This document shows, one piece after another, positions 33,849 to 44,021 of a stretch of DNA of 64,000 nt. Within the stretch, counting starts at the first letter, position 1. Every line of letters starts with the position of its first letter. Position numbers and translations under genes: made by a program. Source of the stretch: Ceratorhiza oryzae-sativae (lineage: Eukaryota; Basidiomycota; Agaricomycetes; Cantharellales; Ceratobasidiaceae); assembly GCA_030998015.1 (NCBI GenBank), contig JARWMV010000015.1, forward strand, positions 211,806 through 275,805, read 5' to 3'. The notes beneath the pieces are model-generated. The model did no database searches, was not told the DNA's origin, and was given only the letters and a program-made list of their open reading frames with translations.

Positions 33849-34225
33849 TGTCGACGACAACAAGTCAGGCGACGAGGAAAATAGTAAGAAAGGTAAAAGA
33901 ACTTGTATTCGACGAGAGGTCAAGTTCTTGAGGAGTCCTCTGCGAACTTGACCCGGTTTATATACATAGTACGAGCCACATCATAACAAACAAGTCTGTA
34001 CAGTGAGTCACGACAGATAAGAGATAGAAGCAGTAGAAGCGACTGCGGAACTGCGGAATTTCACATCAGAGTTGAAATACATCTCAGTTACCGGTCCGGA
34101 GCATCCCCTGAGTCATGTGACACAGATATACCATAACAGGCAAGTATGTTTTGAAGATGATCTCATAAAATGTAGAAAATCGAGAAAATATTGTAGAGTG
34201 AATGTATGCGTGTCAGTTCGTGACA
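33849..34225 (-). repeat. 377-bp LTR (3' side of E3)
   Basis: Minus-strand start TGTCACGAACTGACACGC, end GTTGTCGACA. Abuts the truncated copia gene. It resembles the E4 LTR class (CATACAT near the start, CTGATGTGAAATT) more than its supposed partner at 40417. Confidence 0.92.
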
Positions 34226-37200
34226 CTTCCCCCCTTCAAGGCACAGGGGTCCTGAGGTGCCTTTGGGTGCGACTTGACATAGTCAGCGATGAGTTCTGGT
34301 GCGTTCACCAGGTCGTCATAGGTTAACCATTGTCGCTCGTCATAGCCGAGCCACTTGACATAGTATTCGAAGACGTTAGATCTTTTGTTGTATCGTGACT
34401 TTATGATCTGTTCCACTTCGAACTCTTCTTCCCCTTCAGGAGTTACCACAGGTGGTGGTGGGGAACCTGACGGCCATAGGGGTCGTCTTTATATTTGGTC
34501 AGGAGTGAGACATGAAACACTGGGTGTATCTTCATGGTTATCGGTAGGTCCAGTTTGTATGCATGTGTGCCATGTTGTGCTACCACCCTGAATGGTCCAA
34601 CTCTTTTGTGGGCCAGTTTCCTGGAGGCCTGCTGTGTCCGTATGTTTTTGGTATCAAGCCAGACTTTGTCTCCAACCTTAATTGCTTCAGGAGTCTGATG
34701 CTTCTGGTCATAGTATTCCTTGATCTCTGGTTTGCTATTTCCAGGGCTGCCTTAAGTTCATCATGGCCCTTTTGGAGCCATTCTGCATGGTTGTCCGCTA
34801 AAGGGAGTTCTGGTTCCTCCCTGTCCCCAACTGCTAGCCTTGGGTGGAAACCGTAGTTTGCAAAGAATGGTGATTTGCCAGTTGAGGTGTTGACACCATT
34901 ATTGTAGGCAAATTCAGCTAATGGTAGGAGCGAGACCCAGTCATCTTGTCTGTCTGATACGTAGTGTCTGATGTACCCTTCCACTACTTGGTTGGCTCGT
35001 TCGGACTGGCCATCTGTCTGAGGGTGGTATGCTGTGGAGTAGGAGGGTTTTATATCCAGTCGTTTGTATAGGTGCCTTAAGAATTTGGATGCGAAGTTGG
35101 GGCCACGGTCTGAGATTGTTTTCCGTGGTAACCCATGGAGTTTCCATACGTATGTTAGGAACAGGTTGGCACAATCCATAGCACTGGCTTCGATTGACAT
35201 GGAATAAAGTGGACCATTTTTGTCAGCGGTCGACACTGTAAATATGGCATCAAATCCCTCTGACAGGGGTAGCCCAGTGATCAGGTCGTAGGTAATTTCT
35301 TCCCAAGGTTTTTCTGGTGCGGGTATTGGGTTTAAGAGCCCTGGGGGAACTTGGTTGCTGTGCTTGTTCCTGATGCATGACTCGCAGTGTGTGACATATT
35401 CGTTGACTGATTTTTTCATTGATAACCACGTGTATTTGCGATTTAACAACTCATATGTTCTGAACTGTCCTGGGTGTCCTGCTGCTGGACTATCGTGACG
35501 GCTTTCAATGACTAGTCTGCGAAGTTCTTTGTTATTTGGGACGTAGATTCTGCCCTTGTGCCGTAAGAGTCCTTCATCCCATTCCCAATCTTTGACCTTC
35601 TCATTGTCATCTAGGGCTTTTAGCACTTTTGACAGGTGCTCATCCCCTGGGATAGCGTCCCTGATGAGTTGTTCCAGGTCATGGTCTGGTGTGATTGCTT
35701 GTAACCACAGTGATTTTAATTCCAAAAATTGGTTTTGTGCAAGCAGAGCTTGGCTCTCACCCCCCTCTTTAGGGATGTGTCTTGACAGCCTAGAGAGTAT
35801 GTCTGCCCGGCCATTCTTCGCCCCTTCAATATATAAAATCTTGAATTCGAACCTGGATAAGAACTCGTGCCACCGTGTGACCCGACCGTTCAGTGGCCGA
35901 TTTGTCTTCCAATACTCCAAATTCTTGTGGTCGCAAACAATGTTCACTGGGTGTTCAGCCCCTTCTAGCAAATGACGCCAGTGCTTGAGGGCCTTTATGA
36001 TTGCCAGCATTTCTTTGTTGTAGATATCATAGTTCCTTTCTGCTGGGACCATCGCTTTGGAATAGTAGGAGATTGGGTGAAGCATCCCGTCTTCTCCATA
36101 TTGCAATAGTACAGCACCTGTGGCATAGCCTGAGGCGTCTGTTTCTAAGATAAATGGTTTGCTGGGTTCTGGCTGAATTAGGAGGGGTGCTTCTTTCAAT
36201 TTCTGCTTTAGCAAATTCCACGCCCGATCCCTTTCTTCTGTCCATTCCCACTTTGTGTCCTTCTTGACGAGTTCGTAGAGACATTTTGTGATTTTTGAGA
36301 AGTCTTTTATGAAGTGCCTTAACCAGTTTGCAAACCCTAACCCTTCCAGGACTTCGGTTGGGTTTGTAGGGGTTGGCCATTCAACAGCCTTTTCGACCTT
36401 GGCCGGGTCTACTTTAATCCCCTGGGGAGTCACCACTATTCCCAGGTAGTCAACTTCAGTGACATCGAACACACACTTCTCCAAGGCACAATATAGACCA
36501 GCCTTTTGGAGGCGACATAAAACTTCCTTGACATGTTCATCATGTTCTTCTTGGTTTTTGGAGAATACTAGTATGTCGTCCATATAGATTACGACATATA
36601 TGCCCTCAATGTCTTGGAACTCTTCCCTGATCATGGCCATGAAGGTTCCTGGTGCGTTCTTTTGACCAAATTGCATGACTAAGGGCTCGTACAGCCCATA
36701 TTTGGTCTTAAAGGCTGCTTTCCATTCGTCCCCTTCCTGAATTCATATGAGGTTGAAGCCCCACTTTAGATCGAACTTGGTGAATATCTTTGCTCCACGC
36801 AGAGTCTCCACTATATCATTGATGCGTGGGAGTGGGTACACATTAGAGACTGTCATTTCGTTCAGTCGACGGTAGTCGATACACATGCGCAACTTCCCAT
36901 TCTTCTTTTTGACAAATATGACTGGGGATGCCATTGGTGACCTTGAAGGTCTGATATGCCCTGCTTTCAGTTGGCGATCCAAGGTTTTGCGCAATTCTGC
37001 ATCTTCCTTGACACCCACACTATATATGGGACCATGCCTTGGCTTGGCGTCTGGTTTTAGATCTATTTCCATATCCCACTTTCTATGGGGTGGTAATGGT
37101 TGGACATCGTCCTCTTCAGCGAATATGTTCTGGAATTCTTTATATTTTGTTGGGAGGGGGTCTAGGGAGTCCAGCTGAAGCTCCTTAGGTTCATTTGCAC

Positions 37201-37738
37201 GTACGTGCAAAGGTTTTGTGATGCAATGCTTCAGGCATATGGGCGAGTTGAACTTCATGTCTTTTCCATCCCAATCAATGTCAGGGTTATGGAATTTGAG
37301 CCATGACATGCCCAGGACTAGGTCATTTTTGCCAACGTTCACAACATAAGCACTGAGGATTTCTCGGTGCTCTTGAATGCACAACTCAAAGGTGCAGTAA
37401 TGGGTCACAGACCCAGAGTCTATCTCCCTTCCATCGATTACCCTTAGTTTCTTGGGTGTTTTTAGGGCGACGGTAGGAATACGGTATTGTTTAACCAAAT
37501 CTTCATGTATAAATACTGACGTGGCCCCTGAGTCAATCATGGCCCATCCATTGAATTTTTTCATGTTATATGCAGACTTTCGTTCGGGGGTTATGCGCAG
37601 GGGGAATGCATGAAAGAAAAATTGTAGTTGTGATTGGTTTCCTAATGACATACATTCCATTTCCAATTTTTTATTTTCATTATGCGCATTTTGTAACATA
37701 GCGCCCAAGACCGCCCCCCTGGCACGGTTTGAGCTCAT
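34213..37738 (-). pseudogene. pol: Pol of E3, inactivated
   Basis: Protease DSGATSVFI, RT YMDDILVFS, RNase H ETDASGYATG, integrase HHCC and DD35E motifs and chromodomain are all present in order. The start ATG (37738) overlaps the gag stop. An in-frame TGA at 36743-36745 interrupts RT where other copies have CGA (NLIRIQEGDEW), a CpG transition. A pair of compensating 1-nt frameshifts scrambles about 12 residues after the first catalytic region (FTV ... IEASAMDC). Another frameshift near 34730 (after ALEIANQR) removes the integrase tail from frame, and the chromodomain resumes at 34213-34449. Confidence 0.9.
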
Positions 37739-39126
37739 TCTTTTACCAACTCATCGTCGGTTGTGTCTACATCCTCAACCACAGCCTCGTATCCTGACAT
37801 TTTGGCTGAGGGGCATTTGGCAGCGATATGGCCCCGTCCTCCACAGTTATAGCATGTGTTCGTCCCTTTCCCTTTTCCTGCACTATCCAGGTCCATTGCG
37901 TCTGGGTCCTTTGCCTTGGGGGCCGCCGGTGGGTGATTATCCTTCTTTATGTCTTTGAAGGATTCTTGTACATTGGCATTGCTGCCGTCGTAGCGGACAG
38001 TTGGGACTGTGAAACCCTTTGCATTGGGGCCAATGGCTACAATTTGACCTTTTACAGCCCTGCCATCTTTAATCTTGTATATGCGTTCCCCATTCTTGAA
38101 TTTCTCCTTTTGGGAGGCATTTTGGGGGTTATTCGTGGGCCTGCTAGTTGAAGCATTGGTGCTGCTGGACTTATTACCCCCATGAGAGGTCCTCTTGCTG
38201 CCGAAGGAAATGAGGTGGCAGTCAATTTCCAGGGCCCGCTGTGTGAGCTGGGCAAATGTCTTTGTGCGGGGATCATAGTTTTGGGCCACCATGCTATCTG
38301 TTACGTCTGACGACAGACCATCATAGAACTGATCACGCATGGCGGCATCGTTGTAGTTGAGGCCTGTGGAATATAAGTTGAATAGGGTGAGGTAGTCCTG
38401 AACTGTCTTGGATTGTTTCAACTTCCGCCACTTGTCGCGGTTGTTTTCGGTGCGGTTCAGATCTCCATATCGGGTAGTAAATTCTTGCCAGAATAAATTG
38501 GCATCATGGAGCCAGGGGATCGCAGTTCCAGGGTTGAGAATTTCGAATTCTTCATACAAGTTAACCCATTCAGCTGCTGACCCTTCGAGATAAGAGGTGA
38601 TGAAGGCGACCACTTGGTCGGCCGAGTGTCCACTCATGTTTGTATTGATATATCGGGCACAGGCGATTCTGAATGAGATGGCGTCTTCCCGTTTTGTGCC
38701 ATCAAATTTTTGAGGGGCGGCCATCTTAACTTTTGCAGTCGACCCTCCAGAGGGAGCAGGTGCTGTTGGTTGTGGTTGGGCTGTACCAGTGGGAGCTAGT
38801 ACTTGAGCAGCGCCTGAGCCACTCGTGGTGAGGTTGATTTGCGCTTCAATGTGCGTGATAGTAGTTTGGAGAATGGCTAACATTCCCACTAAGTTGTTGA
38901 CATTGGTGGCTAGTCCGGCCACGTCCGCATCTATTTTTGTCTGATTTGTGGTAAGTTTGGCCTCGAGTGAATCTGTGTAGGTTTTGTTATTGTGTTCGAC
39001 GTCCCCAATATCATTTTGGAGATTATTGGTTTGCTCTCGCAGTTCGTCCATTGATCGAAGCATATAGATGACCTTATCTTCATAAGACATATTTGCCCAA
39101 GCAGGGGCAGGAGGTTGTGACGCCAT
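37735..39126 (-). CDS. gag: Gag of E3, intact
   Basis: 463 residues from MASQPPAPAW to VKE. The N-terminal part is helical, a Pro/Ala/Gln linker follows (about residues 110-130), then the Ty3 capsid region (KMAAPQKFDGTKREDAISFR, then SAAEWVNLYEEFEI). Near the C-terminus lies one CCHC knuckle, CYNCGGRGHIAAKC, for RNA binding. Its stop TGA overlaps the pol ATG in the sequence ATGA. This is the only gag in the window open from ATG to stop. It assembles the virus-like particle (family knowledge). Confidence 0.92.
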   Translation of the reverse strand: MASQPPAPAWANMSYEDKVIYMLRSMDELREQTNNLQNDIGDVEHNNKTYTDSLEAKLTTNQTKIDADVAGLATNVNNLVGMLAILQTTITHIEAQINLTTSGSGAAQVLAPTGTAQPQPTAPAPSGGSTAKVKMAAPQKFDGTKREDAISFRIACARYINTNMSGHSADQVVAFITSYLEGSAAEWVNLYEEFEILNPGTAIPWLHDANLFWQEFTTRYGDLNRTENNRDKWRKLKQSKTVQDYLTLFNLYSTGLNYNDAAMRDQFYDGLSSDVTDSMVAQNYDPRTKTFAQLTQRALEIDCHLISFGSKRTSHGGNKSSSTNASTSRPTNNPQNASQKEKFKNGERIYKIKDGRAVKGQIVAIGPNAKGFTVPTVRYDGSNANVQESFKDIKKDNHPPAAPKAKDPDAMDLDSAGKGKGTNTCYNCGGRGHIAAKCPSAKMSGYEAVVEDVDTTDDELVKE

Positions 39127-39149
39127 TTCAGAGAAGGTTTGATAGAATT

Positions 39150-40161
39150 TTAAAGGCGACGGAGACGGTAAGGGAGTACAGGGAATTTGGAATTGTTTTG
39201 GTAATATAGAACTTCTTTCCCCCGCACGAGTCTATAAATTTCAAAGTTTTTGATTCCCGCGAACCTCAACCATGTATTGTCCAAGTCCCAGCTTTTGGTG
39301 TCCTGGCAACAATATGGACACTCCACCCTTTTTAGTTTAATTTGGTCCCGAAGGAGTGCTTCCTTGGGAAGGATTGATTTGGGCTGCCGGAAGGGGTGCT
39401 TCTTCCTGAATTGGCGAGCCCGTGCCACTTAGAAAGGTGGGGTGAGGAAGGTCTGACGGTGTTGAGAAGACGGGGAAGGCGTACTCGTGGGGTTCAATTG
39501 TTTCTCGGACTATTGCTTCTAGTCTGAGATGGTCTTGGAGGAGGGATAGGTAGTCCTCCTGGTGTTCGCGCAAACGCTCAGTTAAGTATGCGCAACGGGC
39601 CTCAGCTTCGTGAAGTTTTTCACGGGTTTCTTCGTACTTGTTTCGGTAGTAACGGTACCTGTCTTGGAAGTTTTTGATAGTGTTTAGCAGGTGACGAAGA
39701 AGCTGTTGGCCAAGGTTCTCCAGCTTATAGCTGGTTACGGGGGATGGTGTAGTAATAAAGGAATTTGTCCTTCTTAGGACAATAGGGGCAGCGCGCTGGG
39801 AAAGTGGCTCCATTCACCCGACAGCAGATTTTGCACTCAGGGGCACCTGGCTCGGTGACGAAGACTTGTTGGGCACGCCCGACTCTCTGGGGGCGGACTT
39901 TGATGATTACTACTCGGTTGAAATCGATGTGATGTGCCCTGCTTCTTCAAGGATACTTTCGACCGAGTTGAGGGTGAAACAGTGGATCGACAGGTGTCCG
40001 AACCACCCACACAGACGGCAGCGCTGGTCTTCTGTAAAAGGTTGTGCCACTTGAGGGCCGTGCATTCCGTCAGAGACGTACTCGAGCAAGAGCAAGATAA
40101 AGGAGAAAAATAGACCCTTTCCCGAGTCTATTGGAATAGGAAGGTGACCTCCGTTGCTCAA
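39150..40161 (-). pseudogene. Leader ORF (ORF0) of E3, frameshifted
   Basis: Lies between the primer site and gag. Fragments: 39910-40161 with a CCHC knuckle CRLCGWFGHLSIHC; 39337-39813 with a coiled coil (YRNKYEETREKLHEAEAR, YLTERLREHQEDYLSLLQ); 39150-39428 with VECPYCCQDTKSWDLD and FEIYRLVRGKE. The same protein can be followed in E4 and E5. I do not recognise it from other Ty3 families. Because the fragments lie in different frames here, this copy cannot make one protein without correction. The start codon is unsettled. Confidence 0.65.
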
Positions 40162-40400
40162 CTACTTAAGGGCAATGAGCGACCCCACCTCTTGTTGACA
40201 AAAGAGATTAGAGAACCGAAGCTTGTTACGACGTGTGAGGGACCTGGCTATGCAAGGTTTCACAGAGGCGCGTATAGGGCAACGATGTCTCGTGACTGTG
40301 GATAGGTGGAGTGGGATTGGGGAAGGCAACGAGGAGTTATCTCGAGACGACGCCGACAGCGTTCCAAAAGTATCCCAGACGACACTGAGACTTACGATTG

Positions 40401-40414
40401 CAAGAACTTGACCT
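40401..40414 (-). other. Self-primer binding site of E3
   Basis: Minus strand AGGTCAAGTTCTTG begins two bases after the LTR end and is the reverse complement of the LTR start-site stretch CAAGAACTTGACCT. Same arrangement as in E4. Confidence 0.75.
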
Positions 40415-40416
40415 GA

Positions 40417-40793
40417 TGTCGACGACGACAAGTCAGGCGACGAGGAAAATAGTAAGAAAGGTAAAAGAACTTTTATTCGACAAGAGGTCAAGTTCTTGAG
40501 GAGTCCTCTGCGAACTTGACCCAGTTTATATACATAGTACAAGCCACATCATAACAAACAAGTCTGTACAGTGAGTCACGACTGATAAGAGATAGAAGCA
40601 GTAGAAGCGACTGCGGAGCTGCGGAATTTCACATTGGAGTTCAAATACATCTCGGTTACCGGTCCAGGACATCCCCTGAGTCACATGATACAGATATACC
40701 ATAAAAGGCAAGTTTGTTTTGAAGATGATCTCATAAAATGTAATAAATCGAGAAAATATTATAGAGTGGATATATGCGTGTCAGTTTGTGACA
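40417..40793 (-). repeat. 377-bp LTR (5' side of E3)
   Basis: Minus-strand start TGTCACAAACTGACAC. About 13 differences from E5's 3' LTR (52911-53287) but about 25 from the LTR at the other end of E3, by eye. It abuts E5 leader sequence at 40794. Confidence 0.92.
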
Positions 40794-40992
40794 CACGGGC
40801 TCGCCAATTCAGGAAGAAACACCCCTTCCGGCAGCCCAAACCAATCCTCCCCAAGGAAACACTCCTGCGGGATCAAACTAAACTAAAGAAGGTGGAGTGC
40901 CCATACCGTTGCCAAGACACCAAAAGTTGGGACTTGGACGATACCTGGCTAAGGTTTGCGGGGATCAGAAACTTTGAAATTTATAGACTCGT
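40794..40992 (+). mobile_element. Leader fragment of Ty3 element E5, left of the E4 insertion
   Basis: Encodes the end of the leader ORF (ARQFRKKHPFRQPKPILPKE, DTKSWDLDDTWLRFAG, FEIYRLV). It is cut on the left by the E3 LTR and on the right by E4. The reading continues at 47906 after E4 is removed. The last five bases CTCGT are the TSD. E5's own 5' LTR and about 1 kb of leader are missing. Confidence 0.88.
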
Positions 40993-41369
40993 TGTCACGA
41001 ACTGACACGCATACATCCACTCTACAATATTTTCTCGATTTTCTACATTTTATGAGATCATCTTCAAAACATACTTGCCTTTTATGGTATATCTGTATCA
41101 TGTGACTCAGGGAATGATCCGGACCGGTAACCGAGATGTATTTCAACTCTGATGTGAAATTCCGCAGTCCTGCAGTCGCTTCTACTGCTTCTATCTCTTA
41201 TCTGTTGTGACTCACTGTACGGACTTGTTTGTTATGATGTGGCTTGTACTATGTATATAAACCAGGTCAAGTTCGCAGAGGACTCCTCAAGAACTTGACC
41301 TCTCGTCGAATACAAGTTCTTTTGCTTTTCTTACTATTTTCCTTGTTGCCTGACTTGTCGTCGTCAACA
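40993..41369 (+). repeat. 5' LTR of E4 with promoter and start-site inverted repeat
   Basis: TATATAA at 41254-41260. The predicted transcript start is near 41288, within CAAGAACTTGACCT (41288-41301). The upstream AGGTCAAGTTC can pair with it to form a stem flanking the start. Ends GTCAACA. Confidence 0.9.
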
Positions 41370-41371
41370 TC

Positions 41372-41385
41372 AGGTCAAGTTCTTG
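41372..41385 (+). other. Self-primer binding site of E4
   Basis: AGGTCAAGTTCTTG, two bases after the LTR, is fully complementary to 41288-41301 at the predicted mRNA 5' end. Tf1 of fission yeast primes this way, and there is no TGG tRNA-type site here. Confidence 0.78.
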
Positions 41386-41689
41386 ACAATCGTAAGTCTC
41401 AGTGTCGTCTGGGATACGTTTGGAACGCCGTCGGCGTCGTCCTGAGATAACTCCTTGTTGCCTTCCCCAATCCCACTCCACCTATCCACAGCCACAAGAT
41501 ATCGTTGCCCTATACGCGCCTCTGTGAAACCTTGCATAGCCAGGTCCCTCACACGTCGTAACAAGCTTCGGTTCTCTAATCTCTTTCGTCAACAAGAGGT
41601 GGGGTCGCTCATTGCCCTTAAGTAGCTGAGCAACGGAGGTCACCTTCCTATTCCAATAGACTCGGGAAAGGGTCTATTTTTCTTTTATC

Positions 41690-42600
41690 TTGCTCTTGCT
41701 CGAGTACGTCTCTGACGGAACGCACGGCCCTCAAGTGGCACAACCTTTTACAGAAGACCAGCGCTGCTGTCTGTGTGGGTGGTTCGGACACCTGTCGATC
41801 CACTGCTTCACCCTCAACTCGGTCGAAAGTATCCTTGAAGAAGCCGGGCACATCGATTTCAACCGAGTAGTAATCATCAAAGTCCGCCCCCAGAAAGTCG
41901 GACGTGCCCAACAAGCCTTTGTCACCGAGCCAGGTGCCCCTGAGTGCAGAATTTGCCATCGGGCAAACGGAGCCACCTTCCCAGCGCGCTGCCCTTATTG
42001 TCCTAAGAAGGACAAATTCCTTTACTACTACACCATCCCCGCAACCAGCTATAAGCTGGAGAACCTTGGCCAACAGCTTCTTCGTCACCTGCTAAATACT
42101 ATCGAAAATTTCCAAGACAGGTACCGTTATTACCGGAATAAGTACGAAGAAACCCGTGAAAAACTTCACGAAGCCGAGGCCCGTTGCGCATACTTAACCG
42201 AGCGTTTGCGCGAACACCAGGAGGACTACCTATCCCTCCTCCAAGACCATCTCAGACTAGAAGCAATAGTCCGAGAAACAATTGAACCCCACGAGTACGC
42301 CTTCCCCGTCTTCTCAACACCGTCAGACCTCCCTCACCCCACCTTTCTAAGTGGCACGGCTCGCCAATTCAGGAAGAAGCACCCCTTCGGCAGCCCAAAT
42401 CAATCCTTCCCAAGGAAACTCTCCTTCGGGACCAAATTAAACTAAGAGGGTGGAGTGTCCATATCGTTGCCAGGACACCAAAAGTTGGGACTTGGACGAT
42501 ACTTGGTTGAGGTTCGCGGGAATCGGGAACTTTGAAATTTATAGACTTGTGAGGGGAACGAAATCCTCTATTACCAAACAACTCTCAATTCCCTGTACTT
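41690..42600 (+). pseudogene. Leader ORF (ORF0) of E4: zinc knuckle plus coiled coil
   Basis: Open for 251 codons (41690-42445), longer than in E3. Order: CCHC knuckle CCLCGWFGHLSIHC; a second cysteine group (PECRICHRANG, RCPYCPKKDK) that could be a small treble-clef or RING-like site; a charged coiled coil of about 60 residues; then RQFRKKHPF. A frameshift near 42390 puts the C-terminal part (DTKSWDLDDTWLRFAG, FEIYRLV) in another frame up to about 42560. No good ATG is seen ahead of the knuckle in this copy. It is sense to the element and upstream of gag. Possible roles are RNA binding or a particle cofactor; this is speculation. Confidence 0.65.
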
Positions 42601-42647
42601 CCTTACCGTCTCCGTCGCCTTTAAAATCTTATCAAACCTTCTCTGAA

Positions 42648-44021
42648 ATGGCATCACAACCTCCTGCCCCTGCTTGGGCGAATATGTCTGATGAAGATAA
42701 GGTCATCTATATGCTTCGATCAATGGACGAACTGCGAGAGCGAACCAATAATCTCCAAAATGATATTGGGGACGTCGAACACAATAATAAAACCTACACA
42801 GATTCACTCGAGGCCAAACTTACCACGAATCAGACAAAAATAGATGCATGTGGCCGGACTAGCCACCAATGTCAACAACTTAGTGGGAATGTTAGCCATT
42901 CTCCAAACTACTATCACGCGCATTGAAGCGCAAATCAAACCTCCATGAGTGGCTCAGGCGCTGCTCAAGTACTAGCTCCCAGTACAGCCCAACCACAACA
43001 ACAGCACCCCTCCCTCTGGAGGGTCAACTGCAAAGGTTAAGATGGCCGCCCCTCAAAAATTTGATGGCACAAAACGGGAAGACGCCATCTCATTCAGAAT
43101 TGCATGTGCCCGATATATCAATACAAACATGAGTGGGCACTCGGCTGACCAAGTGGTCGCCTTCATCACCTCTATCTTGAAGGGTCAGCAGCTGAATGGG
43201 TTAACTCGTATGAAATTCGAAATCCTAACCCTGGAACTGCGATACCCTGGCTTCACGATGCCAATTTATTCTGGCAAGAATTTACTACCCGATATGGGGA
43301 TCTGAACCGCACCGAAAATAACCGCGACAAGTGGCGGAAGTTGAAACAATCCAAGACGGTTCAGGACTACCTCACCCTATTCAACTTATATTCCACAGGC
43401 CTCAACTACAACGATGCCGCCATGCGTGATCAGTTCTATGATGGCTGTCGTCAGACATAACAGATAGCATGGTGGCCCAAACTATGATCCCGCACAAAGA
43501 CATTCGCCCAGCTCACACAGCGGGCCCTGGAAATTGACCGTCACCTCATTTCCTTCGGCAGCAAGAGGACATCCATGGGGGTAATAAGTCCAGCAGCAAC
43601 AATGCTTCGACTAGCAGGCCCACAAATAACCCCAAAGCGCTCCCCAAAAGGAGAAATTCAAGAATGGGGAACGCATATACAAGATTAAAGATGGCAGGGC
43701 TGTAAAAGGTCAAATTGTAGCCATTGGCCCCAATGCAAAGGGCTTCACGTTCCAACCGTCCGTTACGATGGCAGTAATGCCAACATACAAGAGTCCTTCA
43801 AGACATAAAGAAGGATAACCATCCGCCGGCGGCCCCAAAGGCAAAGGATCCAGACGCAATGGATCTGGATAGTGCAGGAAAAGGAAAGGGGACAAACACC
43901 TGCTATAACTGTGGAGGACGGGGCCATATCGCCGCCAAATGTCCCTCAGGCCAAAATGTCAGGATACGAGGCAGTGGTTGAGGATGTAGAAACAACCGAC
44001 GATGAGTCGGTAAAAGAATGA
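42648..44021 (+). pseudogene. gag: Gag of E4, multiple frameshifts
   Basis: Begins MASQPPAPAWANMSDED and can be followed to the CCHC region (CYNCGGRGHIAAKC) and the ATGA junction at 44018-44021. The frame breaks repeatedly (near 42850, 42940, 43180, 43440, 43490, 43570, 43750, 43800 and 43950). Most breaks are loss or gain of one base compared with E5 gag, often in short homopolymers. Confidence 0.88.

Larger units (their letters stand above)
33849..40793 (-). mobile_element. Ty3 element E3 (main family), apparently chimeric
   Basis: Minus strand, full order from right to left: LTR 40417-40793, self-primer site, leader ORF, gag, pol, LTR 33849-34225; total 6945 bp. Flanks are ATAGT (33844-33848) and CACGG (40794-40798), so no TSD. 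The two LTRs differ at roughly 25 sites, including transversions, whereas the right LTR is closer to E5's 3' LTR. The present unit is therefore probably a product of recombination between elements. Confidence 0.85.
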
